A stretch of 64,000 nucleotides of DNA from Yponomeuta sedellus (GCA_934045075.1 OW203722.1:6009264-6073263), one strand, 5' to 3'; positions 43,080 to 56,319 are shown, numbered from the stretch's first letter. Notes: generated by a model from the sequence alone, not told the origin. Made by a program: numbers and translations.

Positions 43080-43250
43080 ATACATCCCCTATTTGGTTAT
43101 GTCCACCTGGGACATACCAGCCCTTCCACTCACATTCGCAATATATATTTGTTTCGTCAATCTTTCTTCCTTCATCCTCCCCACATGTCCAAACCAACGC
43201 AACATTCTTTTCTCAATTCTAGTCCCTACATCCTCTTTCAGTCCACAACG
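43080..43250 (-). pseudogene. LINE coding remnant (RWFGHVGRM type)
   Basis: Minus frame CGLKEDVGTRIEKRMLRWFG followed by HVGRMKEERLTKQIYIANVS. The same peptide, diverged, is in the plus-strand copy at 59764-59931. No upstream RT domain remains. Confidence 0.6.
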
Positions 43251-43329
43251 TGTATGTAACAGCTAAATACCTATATTTAGTTGTTAATCTGAAAATTCAG
43301 GATAAAACTTCTTCTTCTTCATCTTCATG

Positions 43330-43588
43330 CTATATTATGTAGTCCTGCTGGACATAGCCTTCCCCTAATGAGCGCCGTAGGGCCCTGTCGTCAGCTTGCT
43401 GCATCCAGCATCTGCCGGCAGTTTTTCGCAGATCGTCATCCCACCTGGTCGGAGGGCGTCCTACACTACGTTTGCCGAGTCGCGGTCTCCACTCAAGAAC
43501 ACGTTTACTCCAACGGTTGTCGGTTCTTTGCGAGATTTGGCCAGCCGACTGCCACTTCAGCTCACTAATTCTCTGAGCTATGCCGATA
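43330..43588 (-). pseudogene. RTE-like LINE ORF2 C-terminus
   Basis: An open minus frame of about 85 codons ending in TAG at 43330-43332: ISELKWQSAGQISQRTDNRW, SKRVLEWRPRLGKRSVGRPP, TRWDDDLRKTAGRCWMQQAD, LGEGYVQQDYII. This is the classic RTE-type end beyond the RT domain. Downstream is a short (AAG)n tail at about 43300. 5'-truncated but free of stops in the retained part. Confidence 0.75.
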
Positions 43589-43600
43589 ACTTTGATAACT

Positions 43601-44780
43601 TCGATAAATTTGATAAGATAACACTACTGACAGTAAATTGAAATTAGGTCAAATAAGCCAAATGAAATAACTGTCAAAGTTGATCCGACAGTGGGCATGG
43701 AATGTTTGTAGAACACAGCCTTACAACTACAAAATAAAGGCCTTTACAGATACAAGAGTAATCCCAAACATTAGTTACGTTTAAACGCAATTAGCTCTGC
43801 CCGTAGCTCCGAATAATTACTGTCAGAAGATTAACTCAGTCCTATAAGAAGACGTTGTAGAAAGTAGAAGTGTAAAGCTTATTCGTTAATACATCATGCA
43901 AATCAAGTCATTTGTGTGTGTTGATATCTGGCAAAAACAAATTGTACACTTAACAGAAATTAAACGCAAGAACAATAATTTATGCTCAATAAAAAATGAC
44001 AACTTAATGTACATAAGTGACAAAAATATGAACCAAATGGAGCAATATTAGGCTTTTTAAATAACCATTAAAACCTTACTTTGTTATACTATATACGGGT
44101 GTGATTACTACTGTTTATTCGGTATGTATGAATATTACGAGTCATAAAAAAATACTAAACCGATTTATCAGACACGTATTTTCACCAATTTTTGCTCTAA
44201 AGATAGCTTTTACTACGACAAAATTTTTAAGCAAGAATCCTTAGAAATTTTCTCGTAGAACTGAAGTTTCAGGTATACGAAATGATACTATAAAAAAGCA
44301 GTAGTTATTAATTTACTTTGAAATAGTTTATTTGTTTGTCTACTTTATCATAATTACACATCTTCTTGATTCCATTGACAGTAGAAGTTATGATAACCGC
44401 CAACGCTGCAAAAAAATGAAGCTTTTTCGTTTTTATTTCTCTGTATATTTTCTATCGATATTTGATATCGACTCTAACCACGGTGGGTGCTAGTCCTTGG
44501 CGTCTAGTAGGCTATTCGATATGTATTCACAGCGAGTATGAGTTAAGCTTTTGTTATGACCGTTTTGTATTGGGGGCATTTAAGTAAACAGCGTTTAAAT
44601 ATGTGGGGCTTTGTTAAAGGGCAATTTAGGGGCTACCTTGTGGATATTCGCTACATTCCAATCGCTCGGCCATTTGTTTGTTGAAAGTTTAAAATATGTT
44701 AAATACTACTGCGTGACTACGAATTTGGCAGAGAAAGTTTAAGAACATATTTTATGCTTTCTATGTAGTAGGTAAAACCT
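43601..44780. other. Unassigned AT-rich block
   Basis: About 1.2 kb with no frame, RNA or repeat that I can support. Confidence 0.35.
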
Positions 44781-44782
44781 TT

Positions 44783-44915
44783 CCGTCATAGGTTATCTGG
44801 AAGAAATTGCTTTAAGCAATAAGGCCGCCAGTTGTACTTTTTATCTTGTTTCTTGTACATGTGTTTTAAAAGGTGGTCTGGTGTACAATAAAGAATATTC
44901 TTATCTTATCTTACA
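44783..44915 (+). mobile_element. LINE 3' UTR fragment
   Basis: GGTTATCTGGAAGAAATTGC with stem ATTGC/GCAAT, AATAAGGCCGCCAG, TGTACAATAAAGAATATTC and (TTATC)n tail. Confidence 0.65.
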
Positions 44916-45430
44916 AAATCACCGCATCTTTAATAAAATCGGTAAGATGAATTTTCACAGAAAAAGGTCTGTAAGATTTTCACAAAATAAGCTCAGTAAG
45001 CCTCCGGATAAATAATATTTTGTTACTAATTATGAAGGTTACTAATAACCTTCATAATTAGTATTATTAGAAAATTGGTCAATTTTTACATTTTAGTTGC
45101 AAACCATCTTAATTATAATCAAATAATGCAATGCAAACCATCTTAAATGTAATCAGTTTATATTTTCTTGACTGTACGGCATGATATAACTAACTGGGTG
45201 ACGTAGTAACTTATCTAGACAAACAGAACTATCGTTCGATGACAATTTCCATTTCGAATTTCTCCTATGGTCCCTTAACGTCCTCAGAAATGTCTCCTAT
45301 TATTCCTCCGTCCTCCTCTAGTCCTTCCAAATATCAATAGAAAACCATCATTATTTTAAAAGTTAAGAATGAGGAGTTTAATTTAAGGTAGTTATCAAAC
45401 GCCAAAAACCTTTAACAAAAATAACAAATA
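44916..45430. other. Unassigned block with a perfect palindrome
   Basis: 45025-45041 (ACTAATTATGAAGGTTA) pairs perfectly with 45046-45062 around CTAA. TGCAAACCATCTTAA repeats twice at about 45099 and 45133. No gene. Confidence 0.4.
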
Positions 45431-46125
45431 TGTAAAATTATATCCTTTTTAATGCACTAACCGCCATTGATATTTTGGTATCCATAATAGCAACGGGTGC
45501 GGAGTTTTAAAAATATGAAGGAAGCAAATGGGCACTAATAGCTGCTCTATGAGTTATTCAGTGATTCCACGAAAGTTTGGTGATAGGCCTAGTTGACCGG
45601 TCAACCTGACATCAGGATGTACGGTCACCCTTAAATGTTGTTTCCCTTCTAAAATATGATGGAAGAAATTCTCTACATAGAGGAAGCAAATAGAAGCAAA
45701 GGCACTAAATATTCATCACAATTTCCGACGATAATACGAGTAGTGACCGGTTATTACGACGCTGACCACTAACCCGTGCTAAGGACAATTTTTAAAACCT
45801 ATATGTAAAAGTTTTTATTTCAAACACTCAGTGAGAACAATATGTATAAACATCAACTAAAGTATGTCGTAGAGATGTGAGGTCAAAATTGAAACCGGAC
45901 TCTCGTATTTTTCCTCCTCGCGATAAATTCTTATAAAAATTAAAATGTTAAATGTTTCCCAAACGTGGTCTCAACGCCCGCCTTGATAACGCCGAGGTGA
46001 TTTAGTGCGGGGGTCGGTGGCGGTCAGCATTGCGCTAGTTTACACTGAATTATTTCACTTTGTATGTGACAATTTTGCACGTTTTGGCTCCCTCACCATT
46101 AGCGTATATACACGGACGCTGGTAT
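45431..46125. other. Mostly unassigned, SINE-A scraps
   Basis: 45443-45465 and 45768-45810 contain short SINE-A tail/body pieces (CTTTTTAATGCACTAACC; ACTAACCCGTGCTAAGGACA). 45960-46060 is GC-richer without other support. Confidence 0.35.
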
Positions 46126-46945
46126 TTTTTTATAACATAACATTTACATACAAATTTAAAAACCTATTTAGAGGCTAAAAATTTCACCCATGCCGGGATT
46201 CGAACCCGCAACCTCTGGCTATCCGTACCAGCGCTCTACCAATTGAGCCAATGGGCGACTCACGGCATCAGTGAAATTTCGAACCTCTTTACAATATTCT
46301 CTGTATTACGTACAGGCAGCGACATCTGACTTAAGCAAATTGCATTACTTACAGCCCCGACTACCTACTTTGCAGTTTGGTTTAACATCGGAACTTTAGC
46401 CTCTAAATAGGTTTTTGAATTTGTTCCTTAGCACGGGTTAGTGCATTAAAAATAAAAATAGTGTAATCATGTGGGTACAGTGATATCGTTTGATAGATAG
46501 ATAGATAGTAAGTAATGCAATTTGCTTAAGTCAGATGTCGCTGCCTGTACGTAATACAGAGAATATTGTAAAGAGGTTCGAAATTTCACTGATGCCCTGA
46601 GTCGCCCATTGGCTCAATTGGTAGAGCGCTGGTATGGATAGCCAGAGGTTGCGGGTTCGAATCCCGGCATGGTTGAAATTTTTAGCCTCTAAATAGGTTT
46701 TTAAATTTGTTCCTTAGCACGGGTTAGTGCATTAAAAATAAAATAGTGTAATTTACATACAAGCACATACATTGCCTCTGGCCCCACACTAGGATACACT
46801 GTGCCGTGGAAACCGAAAACAAAGACATCACAAACATGTAAACATCCAATACTTGGGGTTTTTTTCTGTCCCCAGCCGGGGATCGATCCCGGGACCCCTT
46901 GAATGGTAGGCAGATGCGCTACCGCTGCGCCACAGAGGCCGTCAA
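46126..46945 (-). mobile_element. SINE-C split by an inverted SINE-A dimer
   Basis: The SINE-C tail (reverse of TGTAAATGTTATGTTATA) is at 46126-46152. The body and tRNA-like head resume at 46751-46945, with A box TGGCGCAGCGG and B box GGGATCGATCCC on the minus strand. The intervening 598 bp is SINE-A. This is the only SINE-C copy here with a complete head. Confidence 0.7.
46153..46750. mobile_element. Inverted SINE-A dimer with 11-bp target-site duplication
   Basis: The first unit is minus-sense and complete from body to 5' region (46153-46400). It is joined through AACTTTAGCCTCTAAATAGG and a tail to a short (GATA)n and then a plus-sense unit (about 46510-46750). Each unit holds a tRNA-like segment with both pol III boxes. 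ATTTACATACA repeats at 46142-46152 and 46751-46761, so the dimer arrived as one insertion. Confidence 0.8.
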
Positions 46946-46954
46946 TTATCTACC

Positions 46955-47125
46955 CTAAAGACGTTTCACAGGGCACGCGGCTTCGCTCAGAGAGAGTGAG
47001 ACAGAATATGGAATTAACACGCGTGCGCACTGCGGATCCACAATTTCAACTGCTGAGTTTTGTGAACACCTCAGACAGTCAGGTTTCACGAGGTTTTCTT
47101 CAGCGTCAGGTAGACTGAAGTGGCG
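46955..47125 (+). repeat. LINE-tail-like repeat (type O)
   Basis: ACGTTTCACAGGGCACGCGG, GAGAGAGTGAGACAGAATAT and CGTGCGCACTGCGGATCCAC, then CTCAGACAGTCAGGTTTCAC. The 71-codon frame across it and SINE-C is not a gene. Confidence 0.4.
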
Positions 47126-47842
47126 AGTCGGGAACTCAGAAATTAAGGCAATTAAGTTAGCACAATGGACGAGATCAACAAAGGATCGGCGAGTTGGCGT
47201 ATGCCTAAGCCCAACAGTAGTCGTTTTTCACGATCTGTATAAATAGATGCATAGATAAAAGAGTGCCTAATAATTGTAATTTTTTATTTTCTTGTCGTCT
47301 AATAAAGTATTCCCAATCTATCCAATAAGTGATCGTGATTAGACCTGTTACTTGTATAGCTTCATTGATATGTAGGTACATTTGCACGTGCCCCTGTACC
47401 CAATTAACCCTAAAATAACCTCACGAGCGGAGGCATCAAAACTCAACTGAGCCAAACTAGTTTGGTCTCCGTTAAACTTGTTACTAAAACGTCCGCGGTT
47501 ATACACTGAGGAGGACCCTTTTGGAGGGACGGAGAATAGGCGCCATGTGTTACAAAAGCGACACTATTTACTCATGTTGGCTCTACGTTTACAGGCATTG
47601 AAACTTTGAGGTTCTGTAAGTTTGTAAGAGGATTCACATTCATATCAATCAAATCAGAATAGCACAGAAACTGCGGTTTAATCAGCGTTACAAACTAGGT
47701 GGTCATTTTAAAATCTAGATCAGTTTGGAGAAAGAAATACCAAAAAAAATCTCCAAACTCATCCTCGTCTTCGTCTTCAAAGTACTTAATTGACAGAGTT
47801 TACATAATTATTATAAAACATGCATTATACTGGCGTTATTTC
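47126..47842. other. Unassigned block
   Basis: 47225-47345 may hold a reversed LINE end (TCTAATAAAGTATTCCCAAT on the plus strand); too weak to classify. Confidence 0.3.
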
Positions 47843-47935
47843 TAGACATCATTGTCATTTAAATAATAATTTATGTTATTAGTAGCCCTTTTGGTACAAA
47901 ATGTAAAGTTTACACATTTATTAACCCCGTTTCAG
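47843..47935 (+). repeat. Interspersed repeat Q, copy 1
   Basis: GACATCATTGTCATTTAAAT and AGCCCTTTTGGTACAAAATG, then TTTACACATTTATTA, recur at 63626-63715. Class unknown. Confidence 0.5.
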
Positions 47936-48162
47936 GTAAGGTTCAGGGAAAGTTTAAAGCATTTTAGGTACAGCGACAGCAGATCAACCTTATTCAGTCA
48001 CCGAAGTGTATTTGCTATTCAATGTATTTTCATTATATTTCTTGGTTACCTATCAATTAAACTATGGTCATATTGTATGAGATTAAATTAACAACATTAA
48101 GTTAACGAACTAAAAGCACAAAAAATTCAATTATATAACACAGTTGGTACACTGAGTGGTGG

Positions 48163-48327
48163 CCAAGAACGGATCGACGGTCGGTGGGCACACCACCAGC
48201 TCGTTGAGCCGATGGCAATATGACAGAGGCTGGGAAACCTTGGACTAGACTAGCAAAGCACCGGATGGATTGGCGTGAAACAGAAGAGGCCTATGCTCAA
48301 TAGTGGGCTCTATTTATGGGCTACTTA
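48163..48327 (+). pseudogene. RTE-like LINE ORF2 C-terminal remnant
   Basis: Plus frame WWPRTDRRSVGTPPAR, a TGA where Trp is expected, then ADGNMTEAGKPWTRLAKHRM and DWRETEEAYAQ before the natural stop. Pattern GxPPARW...W...R..WR..EEAYAQQW is the RTE-type end. Confidence 0.65.
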
Positions 48328-48574
48328 CAGACTATTTATCCTTACTTGCCCATTTCAGTAAACAAATTCTACTGGAAAAATAAGACTTTTTAGTCGAAAC
48401 TTACCATTTTACTATAAATAGGTTAACCTGGGACTCTATTTTTGATAACACGCTGCCAATTTTGTAAATTAAGATCACGAACTTGCGAGAAAATATCCAG
48501 TTTCGTCATCAAATGAAAATTTTGAGGTTAAAATCTTGTTTACTAAAATGGACAAGTAAGGATAAGCTGACTGC
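48328..48574. mobile_element. MITE-like element (family N)
   Basis: Inverted ends: ATTTATCCTTACTTGCCCAT (about 48336) and the complement of ATGGACAAGTAAGGATAAGC (about 48548), roughly 30 bp with a few mismatches, around about 190 bp of AT-rich non-coding DNA. The (GATA)n array starts at its right edge. Confidence 0.6.
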
Positions 48575-49826
<1,252 letters not shown>

Positions 49827-49842
49827 ACAGTTTGTTACAGAA

Positions 49843-50122
49843 TCAACACACTCTTCTTCTCTTCTACAGGCTATATTATTCCACTGCTGGACATAGCCCT
49901 CCCATAATGAGCGCCAAAGCGCAAGGTTGTGCCATCATTGGGGGGTAATGCCCATAATCCCCACGCTGGGCATGCGGGTTGAGGATCGCAGTTTGGTGGA
50001 ATTGTACTGCAGGGGGCGCAGCTGCCCACCCCCTGATTTGTGTCCCTTAGTCGCCTTTTACGACACCCGCGGAAAGAATTTGGGCTGGTGCTATTCTCTA
50101 GGCCGACACCACACAGTAACTA
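49843..50122 (-). mobile_element. RTE-like LINE 3' end
   Basis: Reverse of the 33050-33290 segment: CCACTGCTGGACATAGCCCT, GCCCATAATCCCCACGCTGG, GCAGTTTGGTGGAATTGTAC and ACGACACCCGCGGAAAGAAT. Confidence 0.6.
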
Positions 50123-50157
50123 ATAGGTAAACTTTATCAGTAATTATCAACTGTAGT

Positions 50158-50423
50158 CACCAATCACGAAGGTTTAGGAACATAGGGCGCGTTCAGTGCA
50201 TGGATGGGTAACGGTCTATGACTAAGGCGTCCGTGCTTTGCAAGGCACGCTAAACAGTTGGTAGATGCTGCCTTGCCTGCCTTCGATAGATGCCAGTGGT
50301 TAAGGCAAACCTTAGCTTCTGACAGTGAGACCAGCCACAGTAGTCTTGTAAGCCTCCACCAATCCGGACTTGGCTCCCGTGGTGGAGACTGGCCTATACC
50401 TTCCCCAGGGAAGAGACCTTGTT
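50158..50423 (+). mobile_element. 5S-derived SINE, subfamily B2
   Basis: GGAACATAGGGCGCGTTCAG and TGCATGGATGGGTAACGG keep the 5S order (GGGCGCGGTCAG, then TTGGATGGGTGACC in 5S). The body CCACCAATCCGGACTTGGCT ends at GGGAAGAGACC. Confidence 0.65.
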
Positions 50424-51057
50424 AGGTGCAAACCTCTTTATACCATTTTTATTTCTTTTTCTATCTATCATTTTCAAATATTTAAATTACGTCACACATT
50501 TTTCGATTTCCCTCATTTTTCATCATTACAACTATACCCTTCGACCAGATCTGACTATTTTACCTGCTTATCCGTTTTTATCCAGTTTTTCTGTTTTATT
50601 ATACTAATAATCTACCTGAAGTCGTTCCAGTTCTTATTATTTGTAAGGGATATACAAAATTTCAACCTGTGCCCCTCGGTGGAGACATAATGCAGGCGGT
50701 GGCTGAGCGTATGGACAGTCCGTTTCTGAGACACTGGATGAACTTACACTCTCCAGACTGTCAGAAACGAGACCGTATGTATCAATTCATTGTTTAATTT
50801 ATTGTATTTTGTTTTATTATCATCTTTTATAATGTGTTATTTTTAATATGGATTTTGATTTATCTAAAATAAATTATTAATATTATTACAATGGGCAGAT
50901 GATGAGTAGTAACCGCCTGCGGTGTTAGTTGCGGCATTTTTCGTTCGTTTCAAAGTTTTCCTCAACGATCAATCAGCCCGTAATTGTCCATTGCTGGACG
51001 CAAGCCTTCCCCAAAACACGCCTTTTTTGTCCTCAGCCATCCTATTAAGTAAACACA
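50424..51057. other. Unassigned block
   Basis: Around 50710-50775 TCCGTTTCTGAGAC and CAGACTGTCAGAAACG form an imperfect inverted pair. A 106-codon T-rich frame at 50370 has no domain. Confidence 0.3.
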
Positions 51058-51232
51058 TATTTAAAAACCTAATTAGAGGCTAAAAATTCCACCCATGCCG
51101 AACCGAACGATTCGAACCCGCGACCTCTGGCTATCCGTGCCAGCGCTCTTTCCAACTGAGCAAATGGGCGACTCACCGGCATCAGTGAAATTTCGAACCT
51201 CTTTACAATGTTCTCTGTATTACGTACCCATA
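51058..51232 (-). mobile_element. SINE-A, single copy
   Basis: Body, tRNA-like segment (small insertion next to the B box: CCGAACCGAACGATTCGAAC) and head region up to GTATTACGTACCC. Confidence 0.65.
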
Positions 51233-51244
51233 TTCCGAACATCA

Positions 51245-51400
51245 TTTTCTTTTTTATATAGCCTATAAACGTCCCATCTCGGGGCACAGGCCTTCTCTCA
51301 GACAGAGTATGGGCTTAATTAATACAAGTGCCCACCGGCGAATGTCATGCGCTGACCTATTGGAACACTTGAGACACTTAATTAACCTCACGATGTTTAG
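51245..51400 (+). repeat. LINE-tail-like repeat (type O)
   Basis: TATAGCCTATAAACGTCCCA, GGGGCACAGGCCTTCTCTCA, CAGAGTATGGGCTTAATTA and AGTGCCCACCGGCGAATG. Confidence 0.45.
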
Positions 51401-51401
51401 T

Positions 51402-51632
51402 TATATATTAAACGGGTCAAATCGCGATTATTTATTTATTCGGTAAAATGTAATTACCTTATTTCCCGACGTATCGGCAGCTTTACAGTTGCCGTGGTCT
51501 CGGGTAGACTGAAGTGGCGAGTACAGTCAATTATTGTGGGTGGTCAATATTAATCACGTTTTACCTAATAAATAATCGCGATTTGACCCGTTTAATATAT
51601 AACTATGTATGAGTATCGCGAATCATTAAGAC
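51402..51632. mobile_element. MITE-like element (family M), complete
   Basis: Ends ATATATTAAACGGGTCAAAT (about 51402) and its complement ATTTGACCCGTTTAATATAT (about 51580). The core is TTCCCGACGTATCGGCAGCT and GCCGTGGTCTCGGGTAGACT. Interior is non-coding. Fragments at 40790 and 53400. Confidence 0.7.
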
Positions 51633-51999
51633 TCACGATGTTTTCCTCACCGTTAGCGAGTGGTAATGCTACTATGTAAATAATAGTAACTCCACAAATG
51701 TATATAGTTATTTTGTATCACTTTGTTTACAGTATTTAGGGAAAAGAATGTTTCTTTTTGACGTTAAATGTCAAGAGAAGTCTCACTTATATCGTTAGAC
51801 CGGCTCCTAACCCCTACTAACTGGGTTAGGAACTTCGGAATAATTTACTGAGAGGTATTTCAGTTTTACGACCTATAAAATGTTTTATAGAAATAAAGCA
51901 AAACCGGAAAATAGATTTTTACTACAGTTTCTATATCTATAACCACTTTCATTAAACAAAAGAATAAATCTTTCGTAAATAGTTATTAATAGTAATGAA
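51633..51999. other. Mostly unassigned block
   Basis: 51640-51705 is a reversed SINE-H/I body piece (ACGATGTTTTCCTCACCGTT, GCGAGTGGTAATGCTAC). Remainder blank. Confidence 0.35.
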
Positions 52000-52272
52000 A
52001 TTAGCTAGTGGCATTTTTCCGAGCGCTTCCGTGCTTCGCAAGGCACGTTAAGCCGTTAGTGCCGGCTGTCATAATAATATAATGGCCGTCGTTAAGCCAT
52101 GTCAGAGGCCTTATGGGCGGCTTGATAACTTCTGACAGTAAGGCCCGCCACTGTCTTACAATCCTCCACCAACCCGACTTGGCCGCCGTGGTAGAGTATG
52201 GCCTAACCTTCCTGCGATACAGGAAGAGACCCGTGCCCCAACAGTGGGGACATGTAAAGGGTTGATAACGAT
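52000..52272 (+). mobile_element. 5S-derived SINE, head missing
   Basis: GCTAGTGGCATTTTTCCGAG to GGGGACATGTAAAGGGTTGA. The body is well preserved; the copy starts just after the 5S-like segment. Confidence 0.6.
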
Positions 52273-52432
52273 ACGTAATACAGAGAGTATCGCAAAGAGG
52301 TTCGAAATTTCCCTGATGCCGGTGAGTCGCTCCTTAGCTTAGTTGGGAGAGCGCTGGCACGGTTAGCCAGAGGTCGCGGGTTCGAGTCCCGGCATAGGTG
52401 GAATTTTTAGCCTTTATAAAGGTTTTTTAAAT
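52273..52432 (+). mobile_element. SINE-A, single copy
   Basis: Begins at TACGTAATACAGAGAGTATC, full tRNA-like segment (CTTAGCTTAGTTGGGAGAGC; B box GGGTTCGAGTCCC), body to GGTTTTTTAAA. It joins the preceding 5S SINE without spacer. Confidence 0.65.
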
Positions 52433-52445
52433 AATATTTCTATTT

Positions 52446-52795
52446 ATTGAACCCTTATATGTGTCCACTGCTAGGGCCCGGGTCTCTTCCTGCATCGCAA
52501 GCTGGTAAGGTTATACTCCACCACGAGGGCTAAGTCCAGGTTGGTGCAAGACTGTAAAACAATGGCGGGCCTTACTATCAGAAGTTATCAAGCCGCCCAA
52601 AACACCTCTGACTGCCATTACATGACAGCCGGCACCAACGGCCTAACATGCCTTGCAAAGCAAGGAAGCGCCCGGAAAAAATGCCACTTGCGGTAGTCAC
52701 GGAACGGTCACCCGTCATGCACCTGACCGCGCCTGTTGTTACTTAATTCAAGTGATAGATTCCAGTCACTCGTTTCGACTTGGCCATGCACTTTA
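52446..52795 (-). mobile_element. 5S rRNA-derived SINE
   Basis: Near full length in reverse; on the minus strand the head reads AATTAAGTAACAACAGGCGC and GGTCAGGTGCATGACGGGTG, the 5S box A to box C interval. Confidence 0.65.
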
Positions 52796-53399
52796 ATAAG
52801 TAATATTATGTGATATTTATTTATCAAAGCAATATGCTCTTGAAATTTGCACAAGCGCAGATAATAGAAACTTTGAGCCATATCCAATTTAAAGGCACCA
52901 CAAAGCACTTGAGAACTCAAAGTAAATTTCATGTAGGTCATTATCAAATTTCAAAGAGACCTAATTACGGAAAAAAACACTCCCCAGTATGTAGGAAAGG
53001 TAATATAATAATAATGCCGGCTCCCGAGGTTCTTTGTCGGGTGGAGTAAGGGTTGCGTAAGACTTTGAATAAATGTAAATTCTCTTATAATTGCGGTGTC
53101 AACATACCGCCGCCGGCGGACACTGCTTTTCAGTGGGAGGCTCTGACGTCAACAAGACAAACGTTTTGCTTTGGCCTTTAAGTTCTGTTGCCGAGAGTTC
53201 CTTTTTAGTGTTTAAATTCGGACCCCGCGAGGAATGATTCTTGCTTCTGGTTTTGTGTGACAGCTTTGCTAAACGTATTGAAATTTGTTGGGCCCTTGAA
53301 CATTGTACAGCATTATACTTTCTATTTCATTTACAGAACTACACATTTTGATAATGACTCAGACTGAATTGCAATCCTTCCATTCAAATATCTCTAAAT
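52796..53399. other. Unassigned block
   Basis: 53095-53150 has CCGCCGCCGGCGGACACTGC, a short GC-rich spot; overlapping 79-codon frames near 52800 have no domain. Confidence 0.3.
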
Positions 53400-53512
53400 A
53401 GTTATATTAAAAGGGTTCAATCGCGATTAATCCCCTTAATTCCCGACGTTCCGTGGTCAAGGATAGATTAAGGTGGCGAGTACCTAGAGTCAATTATTGT
53501 TATTATGTTATA

Positions 53513-54670
<1,158 letters not shown>

Positions 54671-54788
54671 TATGTTATAGGTAATAAATAATCACGATTA
54701 GACGCGTTTAATACATAATTTGCTATGTGTATCGCGAATCATTAAGAAATATTATGTCAGGAAATACTCATTGGCTCGATAATTAGTC

Positions 54789-56305
54789 ATTACACTATTT
54801 TTATTTTTAATGCACTAACCCGTGCTAAGGAACAAATTATGTTAAACCTAACTGCAAAGTAGGTAGTCGGGGCAGTAAGTAATGCAATTTGCTTAAGTCA
54901 GATGTCGCTGCCTGTACGTAATACAGAGAATATTGTAAAGAGGTTCGAAATTTCACTGATGCCGTGAGTCGCCCATTGGCTCAATTGGTAGAGCGCTGGT
55001 ACGGATAGCCAGAGGTTGCGGGTTCGAATCCCGGCATGGGTGAAATTTTTAGCCTCTAAATAGGTTTTTAAATTTGTTCCTTAGCACGGGTTAGTGCATT
55101 AAAAATAAAAATAGTGTAATCATGTGAGTACAGTGATATCGTTCCGATGTTAAACCTAACTGCAAAGTAGGTAGTCGGGGCAGTAAGTAATGCAATTTGC
55201 TTAAGTCAGATGTCGCTGCCTGTACGTAATACAGAGAATATTGTAAAGAGGTTCGAAATTTCACTGATGCCGTGAGTCGCCCATTGGCTCAATTGGTAGA
55301 GCGCTGGTACGGATAGCCAGAGGTTGCGGGTTCGAATCCCGGCATGGGTGAAATTTTTAGCCTCTAAATAGGTTTTTAAATTTGTTCCTTAGCACGGGTT
55401 AGTGCATTAAAAATAAAAATAGTGTAATCATGTGAGTACAGTGATATCGTTCCGATGTTAAACCTAACTGCAAAGTAGGTAGTCGGGGCAGTAAGTAATG
55501 CAATTTGCTTAAGTCAGATGTCGCTGCCTGTACGTAATACAGAGAATATTGTAAAGAGGTTCGAAATTTCACTGATGCCGTGAGTCGCCCATTGGCTCAA
55601 TTGGTAGAGCGCTGGTACGGATAGCCAGAGGTTGCGGGTTCGAATCCCGGCATGGGTGAAATTTTTAGCCTCTAAATAGGTTTTTAAATTTGTTCCTTAG
55701 CACGGGTTAGTGCATTAAAAATAAAAATAGTGTAATCATGTGAGTACAGTGATATCGTTCCGATGTTAAACCTAACTGCAAAGTAGGTAGTCGGGGCAGT
55801 AAGTAATGCAATTTGCTTAAGTCAGATGTCGCTGCCTGTACGTAATACAGAGAATATTGTAAAGAGGTTCGAAATTTCACTGATGCCGTGAGTCGCCCAT
55901 TGGCTCAATTGGTAGAGCGCTGGTACGGATAGCCAGAGGTTGCGGGTTCGAATCCCGGCATGGGTGAAATTTTTAGCCTCTAAATAGGTTTTTAAATTTG
56001 TTCCTTAGCACGGGTTAGTGCATTAAAAATAAAAATAGTGTAATCATGTGAGTACAGTGATATCGTTCCGATGTTAAACCTAACTGCAAAGTAGGTAGTC
56101 GGGGCAGTAAGTAATGCAATTTGCTTAAGTCAGATGTCGCTGCCTGTACGTAATACAGAGAATATTGTAAAGAGGTTCGAAATTTCACTGATGCCGTGAG
56201 TCGCCCATTGGCTCAATTGGTAGAGCGCTGGTACGGATAGCCAGAGGTTGCGGGTTCGAATCCTGGCATGGGTGAAATTTTTAGCCTCTAAATAGGTTTT
56301 TAAAA
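54789..56305 (+). mobile_element. SINE-A pentamer with inverted-tail leader and target-site duplication
   Basis: Leader 54789-54840 is the reverse complement of the SINE-A tail. Then come four full 308-bp units starting at 54841, 55149, 55457 and 55765, and a fifth (56073) ending in the body at 56305. The units look identical except one base in the fifth B-box region (AATCCTGGC for AATCCCGGC). Each unit holds a tRNA-like segment with A box TGGCTCAATTGG and B box GGTTCGAATCCC. TCGATAATTAGTC repeats at 54776-54788 and 56306-56318. Confidence 0.88.
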
Positions 56306-56319
56306 TCGATAATTAGTCG

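Noticed and set aside
54841..56305. Cluster of five tRNA genes
   Set aside because: The tRNA-like segments have an anticodon loop without the usual U33, an imperfect acceptor and T stem, no pol III terminator after the 3' end, and lie in identical SINE units.
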